64,000 nt of DNA. It comes from Thioalkalivibrio thiocyanodenitrificans ARhD 1 (GTDB taxonomy: Bacteria; Pseudomonadota; Gammaproteobacteria; Ectothiorhodospirales; Ectothiorhodospiraceae). The notes under the pieces are model-generated. The model made no database searches and was not told the DNA's origin. It worked only from the letters and a program-made list of their open reading frames with translations. Shown here in pieces: positions 1-7,747 of this stretch (its first letter is position 1; each line of letters opens with the position of its first letter). Position numbers and translations under genes: made by a program. Where the stretch lies: the NCBI RefSeq assembly GCF_000378965.1, contig NZ_KB900536.1:1127583-1191582 (forward strand), given 5' to 3'.

Positions 1-510
1 ATAAGTGGGGGCAATGAAAAGCTGCATCAGGTTGACGCCCGCTTCACCGGCGTAGAACGTACCGCCGGCCGGAGTCACGGGATAGTCCGTGTTCATGCCG
101 CCGTTACCGTAGATGGCCAAACCGATGCTGCTCTGGTCATCCAGCATGCGGTTCCAGCCGAAATGAGGGATCAGGAAGGCCTTCGAGCCACTCTTGACCG
201 TGCCGGACTCCAGGGGGAAGCAGCCCTGCTCGAAGCCGCACATCGGCGTGCCTGACACGGAGTACTCCCGCCGCGGCGAGAAAAGCGCCACGCCGAAGTC
301 AACGCGGTCACCCACGTTCACCATGCCTGCCGGGTTGGTGGCCGGTGCCAGGGTGTCCTGGGAATAGGCCGCACCCGCACCCGCCAGACCCTTGCTGGTG
401 GTGCCGTATCCGTGAGAGAAGTAACCGTTGGTGGCCTGGGCCACTCCGGTGGCGGCGAGTCCCGCCGCCAGACATGCAAAGACAGTCGACTGTCTGACAA
501 GTTTACGCAT
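1..510 (-). CDS. FadL/OmpP1-type outer-membrane transport protein, N-terminal part (runs off the window)
   Basis: The first 170 codons are visible and the gene continues beyond base 1. The product starts with a Sec signal peptide with predicted cleavage after Ala26 (GVAQA, then TNGYF). The mature start, TNGYFSHGYG followed by a Gly/Ala-rich stretch and an NPAGM motif, is typical of the FadL/TodX family of 14-strand beta-barrels that pass hydrophobic compounds across the outer membrane. An AGGAGG Shine-Dalgarno 6 bases before the ATG fixes the start. The substrate cannot be read from the sequence. In sulfur oxidisers such proteins are often found near sulfur genes, and a hydrophobic or sulfur substrate is only a guess. 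Confidence 0.85.
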   Translation of the reverse strand, partial: MRKLVRQSTVFACLAAGLAATGVAQATNGYFSHGYGTTSKGLAGAGAAYSQDTLAPATNPAGMVNVGDRVDFGVALFSPRREYSVSGTPMCGFEQGCFPLESGTVKSGSKAFLIPHFGWNRMLDDQSSIGLAIYGNGGMNTDYPVTPAGGTFYAGEAGVNLMQLFIAPTY

Positions 511-676
511 GGAATCCTCCTGGGATGGCTTGGCTCGATCGGCCGCGCCTAAGTTGTTATTTGGATGATGAAACCGGGCCCTGGTTATGGTTTTAATTCC
601 GCCTGTGAGCATCGTCAAAATAGCCCAACGGGTCCAAACAGAATATTTGATGCAGGATCAATTTGGTATATGCCAA

Positions 677-698
677 TACATAGTTATATTCCTATGTA
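677..698. promoter_or_regulatory. 22-bp perfect inverted repeat upstream of the FadL-type gene
   Basis: Two perfect 7-bp arms, TACATAG and CTATGTA, flank the 8-base core TTATATTC in an AT-rich stretch about 165 bp upstream of the FadL-type start. The core equals the 8-base core of the sites near tusA and soxY. It looks like an operator. No regulator gene is in the window. Confidence 0.45.
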
Positions 699-775
699 AG
701 TAACTTCTGCCCATTGAGCACCCGTTACCGCCGGCCGGCGCGGAGTTCAGGGGAAACCGAACGGCAGTGACAGGC

Positions 776-1927
776 TCAGTCTTCGGTATCGTGTTCAAAG
801 GTACCCACCTGCTCGCCGGCCATCTGGCGGCGCACGAACTCCACGTCGGCGCTGTTGAGGGCGAAGGGGAAACTCAGGATGTCCGCGGGACCGGAATCTC
901 CATAGGGACGATTGCAGGCGGAGACCTCCTCATCCGTCTTGCCGGGGCAGCCGGATGTCTGGAACGGCTTTCCCGATGCGATCAGCTCGCGCAACGCCCG
1001 GTCGTTCAGACCGAAATCCACAACCCGGCCATCCTCATCGAACTTCATGTCATCGATACGCCCGCCTGCGTAATCGATGATGAAACGACCCATCTGTACA
1101 CGGCGCCACTGATCCCTGGGCACGGGATTCCAGTCCTCCATCAGGGAACCCTGTTCGGGGAAAAAGGCGAACATGTGGTTATGACCACCCAAGTCGCGGA
1201 TCTTCTGGCAAACATCCAGAATCTCCTGCTCCGTCTCGCCCATGCCGCAGATGAGGTGCGCACCGAACTTTTCGGGGCCGAAGATCTCGGCCGCCCACTC
1301 GATCGCCTGCCAGTACCTGTCCCAGCGGTGGGGGCTGTCCACGGCCTTGCCGCGGGTGCGCTCGAAGATCCCGGGCGTCACCGCGTCCAGCGCCACGGTA
1401 AAGATATCCGCGCCCTTGTCGCGCAGGTTCTTCAGGTCCGCGTAGCTCATGGTGGTGGGGTTGGAGAGGATGGACACGGGGATATGCGGCACTTCCTTCA
1501 CCCACTTCTCCAGCAGCACCACCGTGTCGTGGTCGGAATTGGGATGAGTGATCATGGAGATGCACATGCGCTCGAACCGGCCTTTGTCGGCATTGCCCTT
1601 CACGCGCTCGATCACGTCCTCGTAGCGGGCCGTGGGCCAGTCCACGCGGATGAAATTGCGATCCGCATAGTCGCGTGACTCCTCGCGGTGACGCGCCAGG
1701 CCGCAGTAGCTGCAGTTGGCTCGGCAGCCTTCCGGATAAGTGACCAGCAGATTCAGGCAGTGCGTGCAGGCAGTGCGGTGCATGGCCCCGGGCACCAGGC
1801 CCAGGGTGATGGCCGCGGCGGTGGACATCTGCACATAGTCCGGGGAACGCATCTCCGGCGTTTTGATGTGATAGTCGGGCCGGTAGAACCTCACCGGAGC
1901 AACCACGGACTCGGCACGGGCACTCAT
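776..1927 (-). CDS. Radical-SAM lipoyl synthase subunit, LipS1/LipS2 type (probably LipS2)
   Basis: This 383-aa protein carries the radical-SAM cluster motif CRANCSYC (Cys68, Cys72, Cys75). Cys54 and Cys57 precede it, and two late cysteines (SGCPGK and SACNRP) could bind an auxiliary iron-sulfur cluster. With the second radical-SAM protein at 4251-5441, the ligase and LbpA, it matches the LipS1/LipS2 pathway that inserts two sulfurs into protein-bound octanoate without LipA. The ATG at 1927 is chosen because a GGAGG lies 7 bases upstream; a start 12 codons earlier lacks one. Which of the two LipS proteins this is cannot be settled by eye. It is the last gene of the cluster, 158 bp after lipT. 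Confidence 0.8.
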   Translation of the reverse strand: MSARAESVVAPVRFYRPDYHIKTPEMRSPDYVQMSTAAAITLGLVPGAMHRTACTHCLNLLVTYPEGCRANCSYCGLARHREESRDYADRNFIRVDWPTARYEDVIERVKGNADKGRFERMCISMITHPNSDHDTVVLLEKWVKEVPHIPVSILSNPTTMSYADLKNLRDKGADIFTVALDAVTPGIFERTRGKAVDSPHRWDRYWQAIEWAAEIFGPEKFGAHLICGMGETEQEILDVCQKIRDLGGHNHMFAFFPEQGSLMEDWNPVPRDQWRRVQMGRFIIDYAGGRIDDMKFDEDGRVVDFGLNDRALRELIASGKPFQTSGCPGKTDEEVSACNRPYGDSGPADILSFPFALNSADVEFVRRQMAGEQVGTFEHDTED

Positions 1928-1954
1928 GGAAAACCTCCAGAAAAACGCAGATAC

Positions 1955-2035
1955 AAGTCTCAAGAGGCAAGGGACAGGTCAAACCCTGACCCGCCGGTAT
2001 CCTGCCTCTTGCATCTCGCCGCGATCGGCCTTGAT
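1955..2035. repeat. Inverted intergenic repeat of the AAGAGGCAAG type
   Basis: The gap between the two lip genes holds TCAAGAGGCAAGG on one side and CCTGCCTCTTG on the other, so the RNA could fold. It resembles the heptamer-type hairpin loci elsewhere in the window. Confidence 0.5.
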
Positions 2036-2085
2036 TGCCATCGCAAGCCACACATGCAGAAAAACTGAATGACCCAACAATCCTT

Positions 2086-3165
2086 TCAGACCGCGGCGCC
2101 CTCAAAATAGTCGTCGAACGCGATCCAGCCCTTGCGCTGCACCCCGTCCTCGTTGGCCGCCACCGTGCGCCAGTATCCCGCCAGTTCGCGGCGCCGCTGC
2201 ACGGCGCGGTTCACCGCAGTCTCGAACTGGTCGCGTATGTCTTCCTCGTAATCCCCGAAGGCATCTGCATCGCCCGAGAGATGGGCGACGGCCGCCTTTC
2301 CGGCCCGTTCGCCGGAGATCACGGCAGCGGCGATACCCGCGCCGGTGATGGGATGGGTCAGGCCGGCGGCGTCACCCGCAAACACGATCCGGTTCACCAC
2401 CAGTCGACCACGCAGGCCGCCTACGGGAATGGCGCCGCCGGTGCGGCAGAGTATGGCATCGCCCACCCGCCCCGCATCGGCCAACTGTCTGTGCAGACGT
2501 GCCAGGGGCTGCTTGAGATTGTCCTCCCAGCGCCGGTCCGCACCCACACCCAGGTTCGCAACACTGCCCTTTGGGAACAGCCATGCATATCCGCCCGGGT
2601 AGTCGTCCGACAGCCAGATGTCGGTATCACCGCAGGGCCTGAGCAACGGCACGGTGTACTGGCGGGTCTGCACGATATCCAGCGGCTCCATTCCCAGGGC
2701 CGCCGCCACCGGGGAACGAGGGCCGTCAGCGGCCACCAGCACCTCATAGCGGATGCACTGCATCTCGCCTGCCTGACGCACGGTGGCCACGCGGTTCTCC
2801 GCGTCCAGCTCCGTGAGCCGCGCTCGCGTCCAGAGTTCGGCGCCGTGCCTGTCGGCCTCCCGGGCGATCGCCCGGTCGAACTCGGCGCGATCGATCATGA
2901 GCCCCGAAAACCCGCATTCATGCACCCGCCCCGAAGGCAGCACGCTCTTCATTCCGCTGATACGCTGCTTGAGCACGCCCTCGGTCCGGGCATAGGCGCC
3001 CATGGGGATCGGGATGAACTCCGCACACTGCACCGGTTCACCCAGGAACCGATTGCGCTCGACGCCCAGCACCGACAGCCCGGCCCTGGCGGCCATGTGC
3101 GCGGCACTGGCTCCGGCAGGGCCGAGCCCCACCACCAGCACGTCCGTGGACCGGATGGCATCCAT
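2086..3165 (-). CDS. lipT: FAD-dependent oxidoreductase of the geranylgeranyl-reductase family, LipT
   Basis: The 359-aa protein begins with a Rossmann dinucleotide motif, GLGPAG at residues 13-18, and has the second FAD motif GDAAGL at 264-269 followed by HPITGAGI. This is the layout of the geranylgeranyl-reductase-like flavoproteins. Such a flavoprotein, named LipT, accompanies sLpl(AB) and LipS1/LipS2 in bacteria that lipoylate LbpA. A role in supplying electrons or handling the lipoyl group is proposed for the family and is not shown here. Its ATG directly abuts the TGA of the ligase gene (3166), which points to translational coupling. The symbol rests on context as much as on sequence. 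Confidence 0.8.
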   Translation of the reverse strand: MDAIRSTDVLVVGLGPAGASAAHMAARAGLSVLGVERNRFLGEPVQCAEFIPIPMGAYARTEGVLKQRISGMKSVLPSGRVHECGFSGLMIDRAEFDRAIAREADRHGAELWTRARLTELDAENRVATVRQAGEMQCIRYEVLVAADGPRSPVAAALGMEPLDIVQTRQYTVPLLRPCGDTDIWLSDDYPGGYAWLFPKGSVANLGVGADRRWEDNLKQPLARLHRQLADAGRVGDAILCRTGGAIPVGGLRGRLVVNRIVFAGDAAGLTHPITGAGIAAAVISGERAGKAAVAHLSGDADAFGDYEEDIRDQFETAVNRAVQRRRELAGYWRTVAANEDGVQRKGWIAFDDYFEGAAV

Positions 3166-4251
3166 TCAGGGACTCGCCTCCCGACTCTCCAACGCCGCAC
3201 GGATAGCGGCGATGAAGTCGCGCGGGGTCAGCATCAGCATCTCGGCCGAATGCCGCTCGAAGAATCCCGTCACGTTGGCCTCAAGCTGATCCAGGGGCGT
3301 GTCGCGAAGCGCCGCCTCCAGGTCCACCACCAGTCGCCGGGGCCTGACGAAGAAGTCACCGGTGATCCACACCTGCTTGAGGCGCTCGCGGCCCGGGTCC
3401 ACCGACACACCCACGCGCAGGGTGCCGCCCCGGGAACGGCTCACCGCCTCCAGCAGCGGGACATCGCTCGCCGGACGGTTGTGCTGGTAGATCCATTCGG
3501 GTGAGTCAATCTCCGTCAGGGCCTCGGCGAAGGCCTTCTCCTCGGCGTCATTCAGACCGTCGGCCCACTGGAGCCTGGCGCCGAAGGCCCCGGCAAAGGA
3601 CTCGGCCAGATGCTTCCTGACCAGATCGAAGGACGGCAGTTCACCGATCAGGTCCTTGAGGTTTGCCACCCGGTCACGGGCCGACGCAATGGCCTTGTCG
3701 GAGAGCTTTTCCGCCGGAATGCGCAGCACACGCAGCATTCGCTCCACATCGAAGTCGATGAGCAGGGTGCCCTGATACATGATCGAGTCACCGTCAAACG
3801 CCCCGCCGGTGCCGGAGATCTTCCGCCCGTCCACCTCGATGTCGTTGCGCGGCCGGTAGCGTGCGTCCACACCAAGCGCTCCGATACCCGCGGCCGCCGC
3901 CTCGCAGATGCGTTTCGCAATCGCGCCCATGTCGGCCGTACCCAGGAAGGCCTTGTCCAGATACAGTTCCCAGCCGATCTGGGTCTCGTCGAAATAGATG
4001 GCGCCACCCCCCGTGATACGGCGCTGGATGTCGATGCCCTGCGCCGCGCAGTAATCGGTGCGCAGTTCCTGTTCCACGTTCTGATGGAAACCGACCAGCG
4101 CGCTTGGGGTAAAACGCAGGAATCGAAGCGTATGAGGTGACGTGCCCGCCTGGTGGGATTCCAACAGGGCACGGTTCAGCGCCATGTTCTCGGCGGCACG
4201 GCGCAGACCGGTATCCAGTACCCGCAGTGTCCCGGGATCACGCATGGGCAT
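3166..4251 (-). CDS. slplA: Lipoate:protein ligase sLpl(AB) for the sulfur-oxidation lipoate-binding protein
   Basis: This 361-aa protein has the lipoate-ligase signature RRITGGGAIYFDE at residues 77-89 and the catalytic-lysine motif GRKISGTGG with Lys144. About 110 residues after the LplA-like catalytic part match the length of a fused LplB-type accessory domain, as in sLpl(AB). The enzyme is expected to activate lipoate or octanoate with ATP and attach it to the LbpA lysine. Its ATG overlaps the TGA of the upstream radical-SAM gene by one base (TGATG). The block LbpA, LipS, ligase, LipT, LipS on one strand is strong context for this over housekeeping LplA. Confidence 0.85.
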   Translation of the reverse strand: MPMRDPGTLRVLDTGLRRAAENMALNRALLESHQAGTSPHTLRFLRFTPSALVGFHQNVEQELRTDYCAAQGIDIQRRITGGGAIYFDETQIGWELYLDKAFLGTADMGAIAKRICEAAAAGIGALGVDARYRPRNDIEVDGRKISGTGGAFDGDSIMYQGTLLIDFDVERMLRVLRIPAEKLSDKAIASARDRVANLKDLIGELPSFDLVRKHLAESFAGAFGARLQWADGLNDAEEKAFAEALTEIDSPEWIYQHNRPASDVPLLEAVSRSRGGTLRVGVSVDPGRERLKQVWITGDFFVRPRRLVVDLEAALRDTPLDQLEANVTGFFERHSAEMLMLTPRDFIAAIRAALESREASP

Positions 4252-5441
4252 CAGCCTCCGCGGCAGCCGTCGGAGCCGGCGGTAAACGCGCCCGCCCGGG
4301 CCACCACCCGGATGCCGCCCGGCCCCGTAACGGATACACGCGCCAGTTCACGGCGCCGCCTCTCTTGGGCGAGGACGGCTTCAAGATCCAGTTCGATACC
4401 GGCGCTGTCGCCAGCCACGGCCATGACCTCGTCGCCCACCGCGATGGAACAGCAGGCGGGGGTGACACGAACTCGGCGATCCAGCCGGGCGGCCAGCTCC
4501 ACCATCCCGTCGGACGGATGGGCAATGCCATTCAGCCCCGCCATGACCGCGTAGGCATCGATCTGCTGCCTGGCGATGCCCGGCGGCCGGGCACAGCCCA
4601 GAAGCAGCGGCGTCTCCGGCAGGGCCTTGCGCGCATCCATGAAGAAACGGCCCACGGATTCGGTGTCCGGCGTCACGAACGGGCGATTCTCGGAGGCATA
4701 GAACGGCATGACAACCACCAGCACCACCGCGTCCGGAAGGTGGCGCCCGAGCATCTCCAGCGCGTTCCACTCACCCAGCAGGCGGCCGTAGTGCAGGCCG
4801 ATGACAATGTGGGGAACCACTTTCATGCGGGTCTTCACCAGACTTTCCAGCGTCGCCTCAAAGTCGTCCACGGAACGTCGCAGATGATAGACCTGCGTGA
4901 TCGTATCCTGGGAACCGATCACATCCATCATGGCTGCATCGATGCCCGCCTGCTCCATGGACAACGCCACATCATCGTCCACCAGTGCCGTATGCATGGC
5001 GATGCGGAAATCCGGGAAGGTGTCCTTGATACGGCGGATCGTGGCGTAGTATGCGTCGTACTCCACCTCGTTGCGGCGGTTGGAACCGCCGGTGAGCAGC
5101 ATGCCGCGGCCGCCGTCCTCAACGATGCCGTTGACCACCCGCCACAGCTCCTCGGGCGTGCGCGCCGGGATCATGGGCTTCAGGATAGCGGCCCTGCAGT
5201 GGTCGCACTGAAGCTTGCAGTCGCCCCCGGTGACGGATACGGCAGGCCAGGTCTTGCTGCCGCAGTCGGTGAGTTCCGAGGTCCGGCAGGACTTGAACGT
5301 CGGGGTATAGAAATGCATCGGCGGAATGTCGCAACCGGCCAGCGCGGACCAGTCGGACTCCAATGATTGCACCAGATCCGGATCCAGAGGCAGGTCCTCC
5401 AGTGGCTCCACATGCTGGAGCAGATCGTACCAGTTCGACAT
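4251..5441 (-). CDS. Radical-SAM lipoyl synthase subunit, LipS1/LipS2 type (probably LipS1)
   Basis: The 396-aa product has the radical-SAM triad CKLQCDHC at Cys75, Cys79 and Cys82. Further cysteines at 37, 52 and 60 (KSCRT and TDCGS) and a late PACCS motif could ligate a second cluster that donates sulfur. It lies directly upstream of the ligase and downstream of lbpA. It is the partner of the radical-SAM protein at 776-1927; in the known pathway both proteins are needed to make lipoyl from octanoyl. The ATG at 5441 is preferred because GGGGTG precedes it; an in-frame GTG three codons earlier is possible. Confidence 0.8.
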   Translation of the reverse strand: MSNWYDLLQHVEPLEDLPLDPDLVQSLESDWSALAGCDIPPMHFYTPTFKSCRTSELTDCGSKTWPAVSVTGGDCKLQCDHCRAAILKPMIPARTPEELWRVVNGIVEDGGRGMLLTGGSNRRNEVEYDAYYATIRRIKDTFPDFRIAMHTALVDDDVALSMEQAGIDAAMMDVIGSQDTITQVYHLRRSVDDFEATLESLVKTRMKVVPHIVIGLHYGRLLGEWNALEMLGRHLPDAVVLVVVMPFYASENRPFVTPDTESVGRFFMDARKALPETPLLLGCARPPGIARQQIDAYAVMAGLNGIAHPSDGMVELAARLDRRVRVTPACCSIAVGDEVMAVAGDSAGIELDLEAVLAQERRRRELARVSVTGPGGIRVVARAGAFTAGSDGCRGG

Positions 5442-5472
5442 CGCCGACACCCCGTGAAAGCCCCTTCAGTCG

Positions 5473-5501
5473 AAAAGGCCGCCTCTCCGGGAAAGGCGGC
5501 C
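5473..5501 (-). terminator. Intrinsic terminator or attenuator between lbpA and the lip genes
   Basis: On the minus strand an 8-bp stem, GGCCGCCT pairing with AGGCGGCC around a 9-base loop, is followed by TTTTC. It lies 20 bases past the lbpA stop and 30 bases before the next start, so it would cut lbpA transcripts off from the assembly genes. Confidence 0.7.
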
Positions 5502-5521
5502 TCGGATTTCACGCCGCGATC

Positions 5522-5959
5522 TCAGCAGCCGCCGAATCCGTCCTCGTCCATCTTGGCCTCGAAGGCGGCCAACGCCTCGGCGCCGGTCTTCAGGTCGCCG
5601 GACTCGCCATCCCAGTCGGCGGGCTTGAGCCTGACCAGCCAACCCTCTCCGTAGGGGTCTTCATTGATGAGACTCGGCCTTGCGGCCACCGCATCATTGA
5701 TGGCGACGATCTCGCCGGTCACGGGGGTCTTGGCCGGACCCACCCATTTGCCGGATTCCATCGTGGCACAGGACTTGTCCTTTTTTACTTCCCGGCCCAC
5801 CTTCTTCGGGGTGTAGGAAACCATCTGACCGGCGAGGGAACCCGCATAGGAGGTCATGCCGACCGTGGCGGTGCCGTCAGCCTCCTGACGCACCCACACG
5901 TTGTTGTCGATGCTGTACATCAGGTCTTCAGGAATATCACATCCCCGTACTAAGCCCAT
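5522..5959 (-). CDS. lbpA: Lipoate-binding protein LbpA, GcvH-like carrier for sHdr sulfur oxidation
   Basis: The 145-aa protein is a GcvH-like biotinyl/lipoyl fold, with the attachment lysine predicted at Lys71 (MESGKWVG) and a YGEGWLVRL segment typical of GcvH folds. Unlike glycine-cleavage H protein it sits beside dedicated lipoate-assembly genes and carries cysteines at positions 7, 64 and the very C-terminus (FGGC). No gcvT or gcvP is nearby. LbpA proteins are known partners of the heterodisulfide-reductase-like sHdr complex in cytoplasmic sulfur oxidation. The sHdr genes are not in this window. The start is supported by CGGAGG 9 bases upstream. Confidence 0.88.
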   Translation of the reverse strand: MGLVRGCDIPEDLMYSIDNNVWVRQEADGTATVGMTSYAGSLAGQMVSYTPKKVGREVKKDKSCATMESGKWVGPAKTPVTGEIVAINDAVAARPSLINEDPYGEGWLVRLKPADWDGESGDLKTGAEALAAFEAKMDEDGFGGC

Positions 5960-6300
5960 GCTTTCCTCCGGTACATTCTTATGGATGGACCAACCCGCGG
6001 GTCAGGACGAACCCGGAAGTTCCGTCCCTGTTATCAAAGGCTATCCGCTAATCGCGCCTCGGGATGAGGCCGGCCAGCACGCTGGCTCTTGATGACGTGA
6101 TCAGCCTCCCGGTTGACGTCGGCCGATCGAGCAATTTTATACCCCCGTGAAGCGGGCTGGCAAACGCGCATATCAGGCTCCCATGCCCCGCATCACGAGT
6201 AAAATCAATGAGCTTCACGTACCGTTCCGCGTGGCGGGCGAGTCCTTCGTGGCATCACCTTCCGGTGACATCCATCCCAGTCAACACAGCCACAACAACC

Positions 6301-6375
6301 GTAGGAGCCCGGTCCCCCGGGCGATCCTTCCCAGGCCAAAGCCCCTTTCGCCCGGGGGACCGGGCTCCTACGGGG
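6301..6375. repeat. REP/BIME-like palindromic unit
   Basis: GTAGGAGCCCGG at the left end and CCGGGCTCCTAC at the right end form a long inverted repeat with inner CCCGGGCGA and TCGCCCGGG arms around about 28 bases. The same ends recur near 12396, 12484, 17634 and 27575. Confidence 0.8.
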
Positions 6376-6595
6376 GGATGATCGAGCCACTGGAAACGTC
6401 GAGGCGCCTGTCCGTTTCGGACCTTGCAACCCGTGAGTACACCCGCCATGGTCACAGGACCAGGGGGGATCGCGAAACGGGGAGATGGCCAGGGTTGATC
6501 GTGCCGGTCAGTGACCGACAGGCCGTGACGCTGCCCGGTTAACGACCCGAAGGAGGGGGGGTATCGCGGCCACAAACCAGGGGATGGTTGTGGCA

Positions 6596-6632
6596 AAGGA
6601 ACCGCCGCTGCCGGAGGAGCCGGAAGCGGCGG
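6596..6632 (-). terminator. Intrinsic terminator of tusA
   Basis: On the minus strand, 28 bases after the tusA stop, a 13-bp stem with one mismatch (CCGCCGCTTCCGG with CCGGCAGCGGCGG) and a 5-base loop is followed by the weak tract TTCCTTT. Confidence 0.6.
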
Positions 6633-6660
6633 CGCGGTCTTTTTCAGAGTTCGGGCCCGA

Positions 6661-6891
6661 TCAGTTCTTCTTCATCAGGAAGTAGAACTTGCCGCCATCC
6701 TCGCGGCTTTCCAGAAGCTCGTTGCCGGTCTGCTTGGCAAAGGCCTCGAAATCCTTCACCGCACCGGGGTCGGTGGCGATGATATGCAGCACCTGTCCGC
6801 TGCTCATGGATGCCAGGGACTTCTTGGCGCGCAGGATGGGCAGGGGGCAGTTCAGCCCGGACGCGTCGAGTTCCTGATCGAAATTAGCCAT
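6661..6891 (-). CDS. tusA: TusA-family sulfur carrier
   Basis: At 76 aa the protein has the standard TusA length and the sulfur-carrier motif CPLP, with Cys15 as the residue that holds persulfide. TusA passes sulfane sulfur between proteins in the cytoplasm, both for tRNA thiolation and, in sulfur oxidisers, towards the Dsr or sHdr systems. A rhodanese gene lies directly upstream on the same strand and lbpA downstream, a context that favours the oxidative role. Each of the two genes has its own copy of an AT-rich motif upstream (6959-6973 here). Confidence 0.9.
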   Translation of the reverse strand: MANFDQELDASGLNCPLPILRAKKSLASMSSGQVLHIIATDPGAVKDFEAFAKQTGNELLESREDGGKFYFLMKKN

Positions 6892-6954
6892 TGTTCCAAT
6901 CTCCTCAATGAATACGTTCTCGTGGGTACCTTTCCGGCTACGAAAAGGTAAATC

Positions 6955-6973
6955 TTATATTCTTATATTCAAA
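6955..6973. promoter_or_regulatory. Candidate sulfur-regulon operator upstream of tusA
   Basis: ATTCTTATATTCAAA lies 68 bp upstream of tusA, preceded by a further TTATATTC so that the core occurs twice in tandem. It matches the sites at 7442 and 9238 at 13 to 14 of 15 positions. Confidence 0.5.
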
Positions 6974-7037
6974 CTCTAACAAGCTACAAGCCCGGACCCT
7001 CGGGGTGCCATTCAATATTTTCTATGCGGCTAACAGC

Positions 7038-7394
7038 TTACCTTATTGAAGCCGTTTGCACAGGTGCCGGTGCCGGATCCTCCAGACCCAGGCCTGCCTG
7101 GGCCCATGCCGCGACGCCTCCCCGCAGATTGTAGACCTCTGTGAAACCGTGCTGGGCAAGAAAGGCACAAACCTGCGCCGAGCGGGCTCCGGTCCGGCAA
7201 TAGATGATCAGGGGTTCTTCTTCGTCCAGGTCCTGCAACCGCAGGGGCAACAGGTGCATGGGGAGTAACGAGGCCCCGCTGATGACTCCTCGCGCGGTCT
7301 CCGAGGGCGTCCGCACGTCCAGCAAGCGGAACGCCTTGCCGGCATCGCGCCACTGCCACAGGGTGCTCACGTCGATTTCCTTGAATCCGTACAC
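7038..7394 (-). CDS. Single-domain rhodanese (thiosulfate or persulfide sulfurtransferase)
   Basis: The 118-aa protein is a single rhodanese domain with the active-site loop CRTGARS (Cys66) after LIIY, and the DVRTPSE motif near residue 26. Rhodaneses load sulfur from thiosulfate or persulfides onto acceptors such as TusA, whose gene follows 147 bp downstream. The C-terminus is a short Pro/Ala-rich tail. The GTG at 7394 is chosen because AGGAGG lies 7 bases upstream; a TTG two codons earlier is too close to that site. Rhodanese-TusA pairs are a recurring unit in sulfur-oxidising bacteria, which fits the neighbouring lip and sox genes. Confidence 0.85.
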   Translation of the reverse strand: MYGFKEIDVSTLWQWRDAGKAFRLLDVRTPSETARGVISGASLLPMHLLPLRLQDLDEEEPLIIYCRTGARSAQVCAFLAQHGFTEVYNLRGGVAAWAQAGLGLEDPAPAPVQTASIR

Positions 7395-7747
7395 AAACAA
7401 ACCTCCTCATGGAATCAGGCCTACAAACCGACAATAATCATATTCTAATATTCAATCTTTTAGCCAATGCATCTGCTCCGGCAGATATGACGATCCGTAT
7501 CGACCTTGCCGCAGGGGCTGAACGCCCGTGCCACCGCAGTGTCATAATATGTCGGACCACGGCATCGTATATGACCCCGCATGTCCAGCCCCGTCCGGTC
7601 AGGAGATGAGACCCTGGAACAGAGCAGCAACACAGCCCGGCCATGTCACCCGGTGAGACCCGTCAGGGCCACCGGCAAACCGCTCCGGACCGACATCTGC
7701 ACCTGCGGGCACCGCATGGCGGCCCGTGCATGCGCTCCGGGCGGCCG
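7395..7747. promoter_or_regulatory. 353-bp divergent promoter region (rhodanese / M48 protease) with candidate operator at 7442-7456
   Basis: ATTCTAATATTCAAT at 7442-7456 lies 48 bp upstream of the rhodanese start and matches the tusA and soxY sites. The rest of the region up to the protease start is GC-rich with no gene that I can support. Confidence 0.5.

Larger units (their letters stand above)
5960..6660. other. 701-bp gene-free stretch upstream of lbpA
   Basis: No convincing coding region is present. The lbpA-proximal part has a TATAAAAT box on the minus strand near 6130 and an ATTCTTAT half-match to the tusA/soxY motif near 5975. The middle holds one REP-like palindrome (6301-6375) and the right end the tusA terminator. 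Confidence 0.6.

Noticed and set aside
5522-5959. Glycine-cleavage H protein GcvH
   Set aside because: No gcvT or gcvP is nearby; dedicated LipS, sLpl(AB) and LipT genes are adjacent, and extra cysteines point to LbpA.
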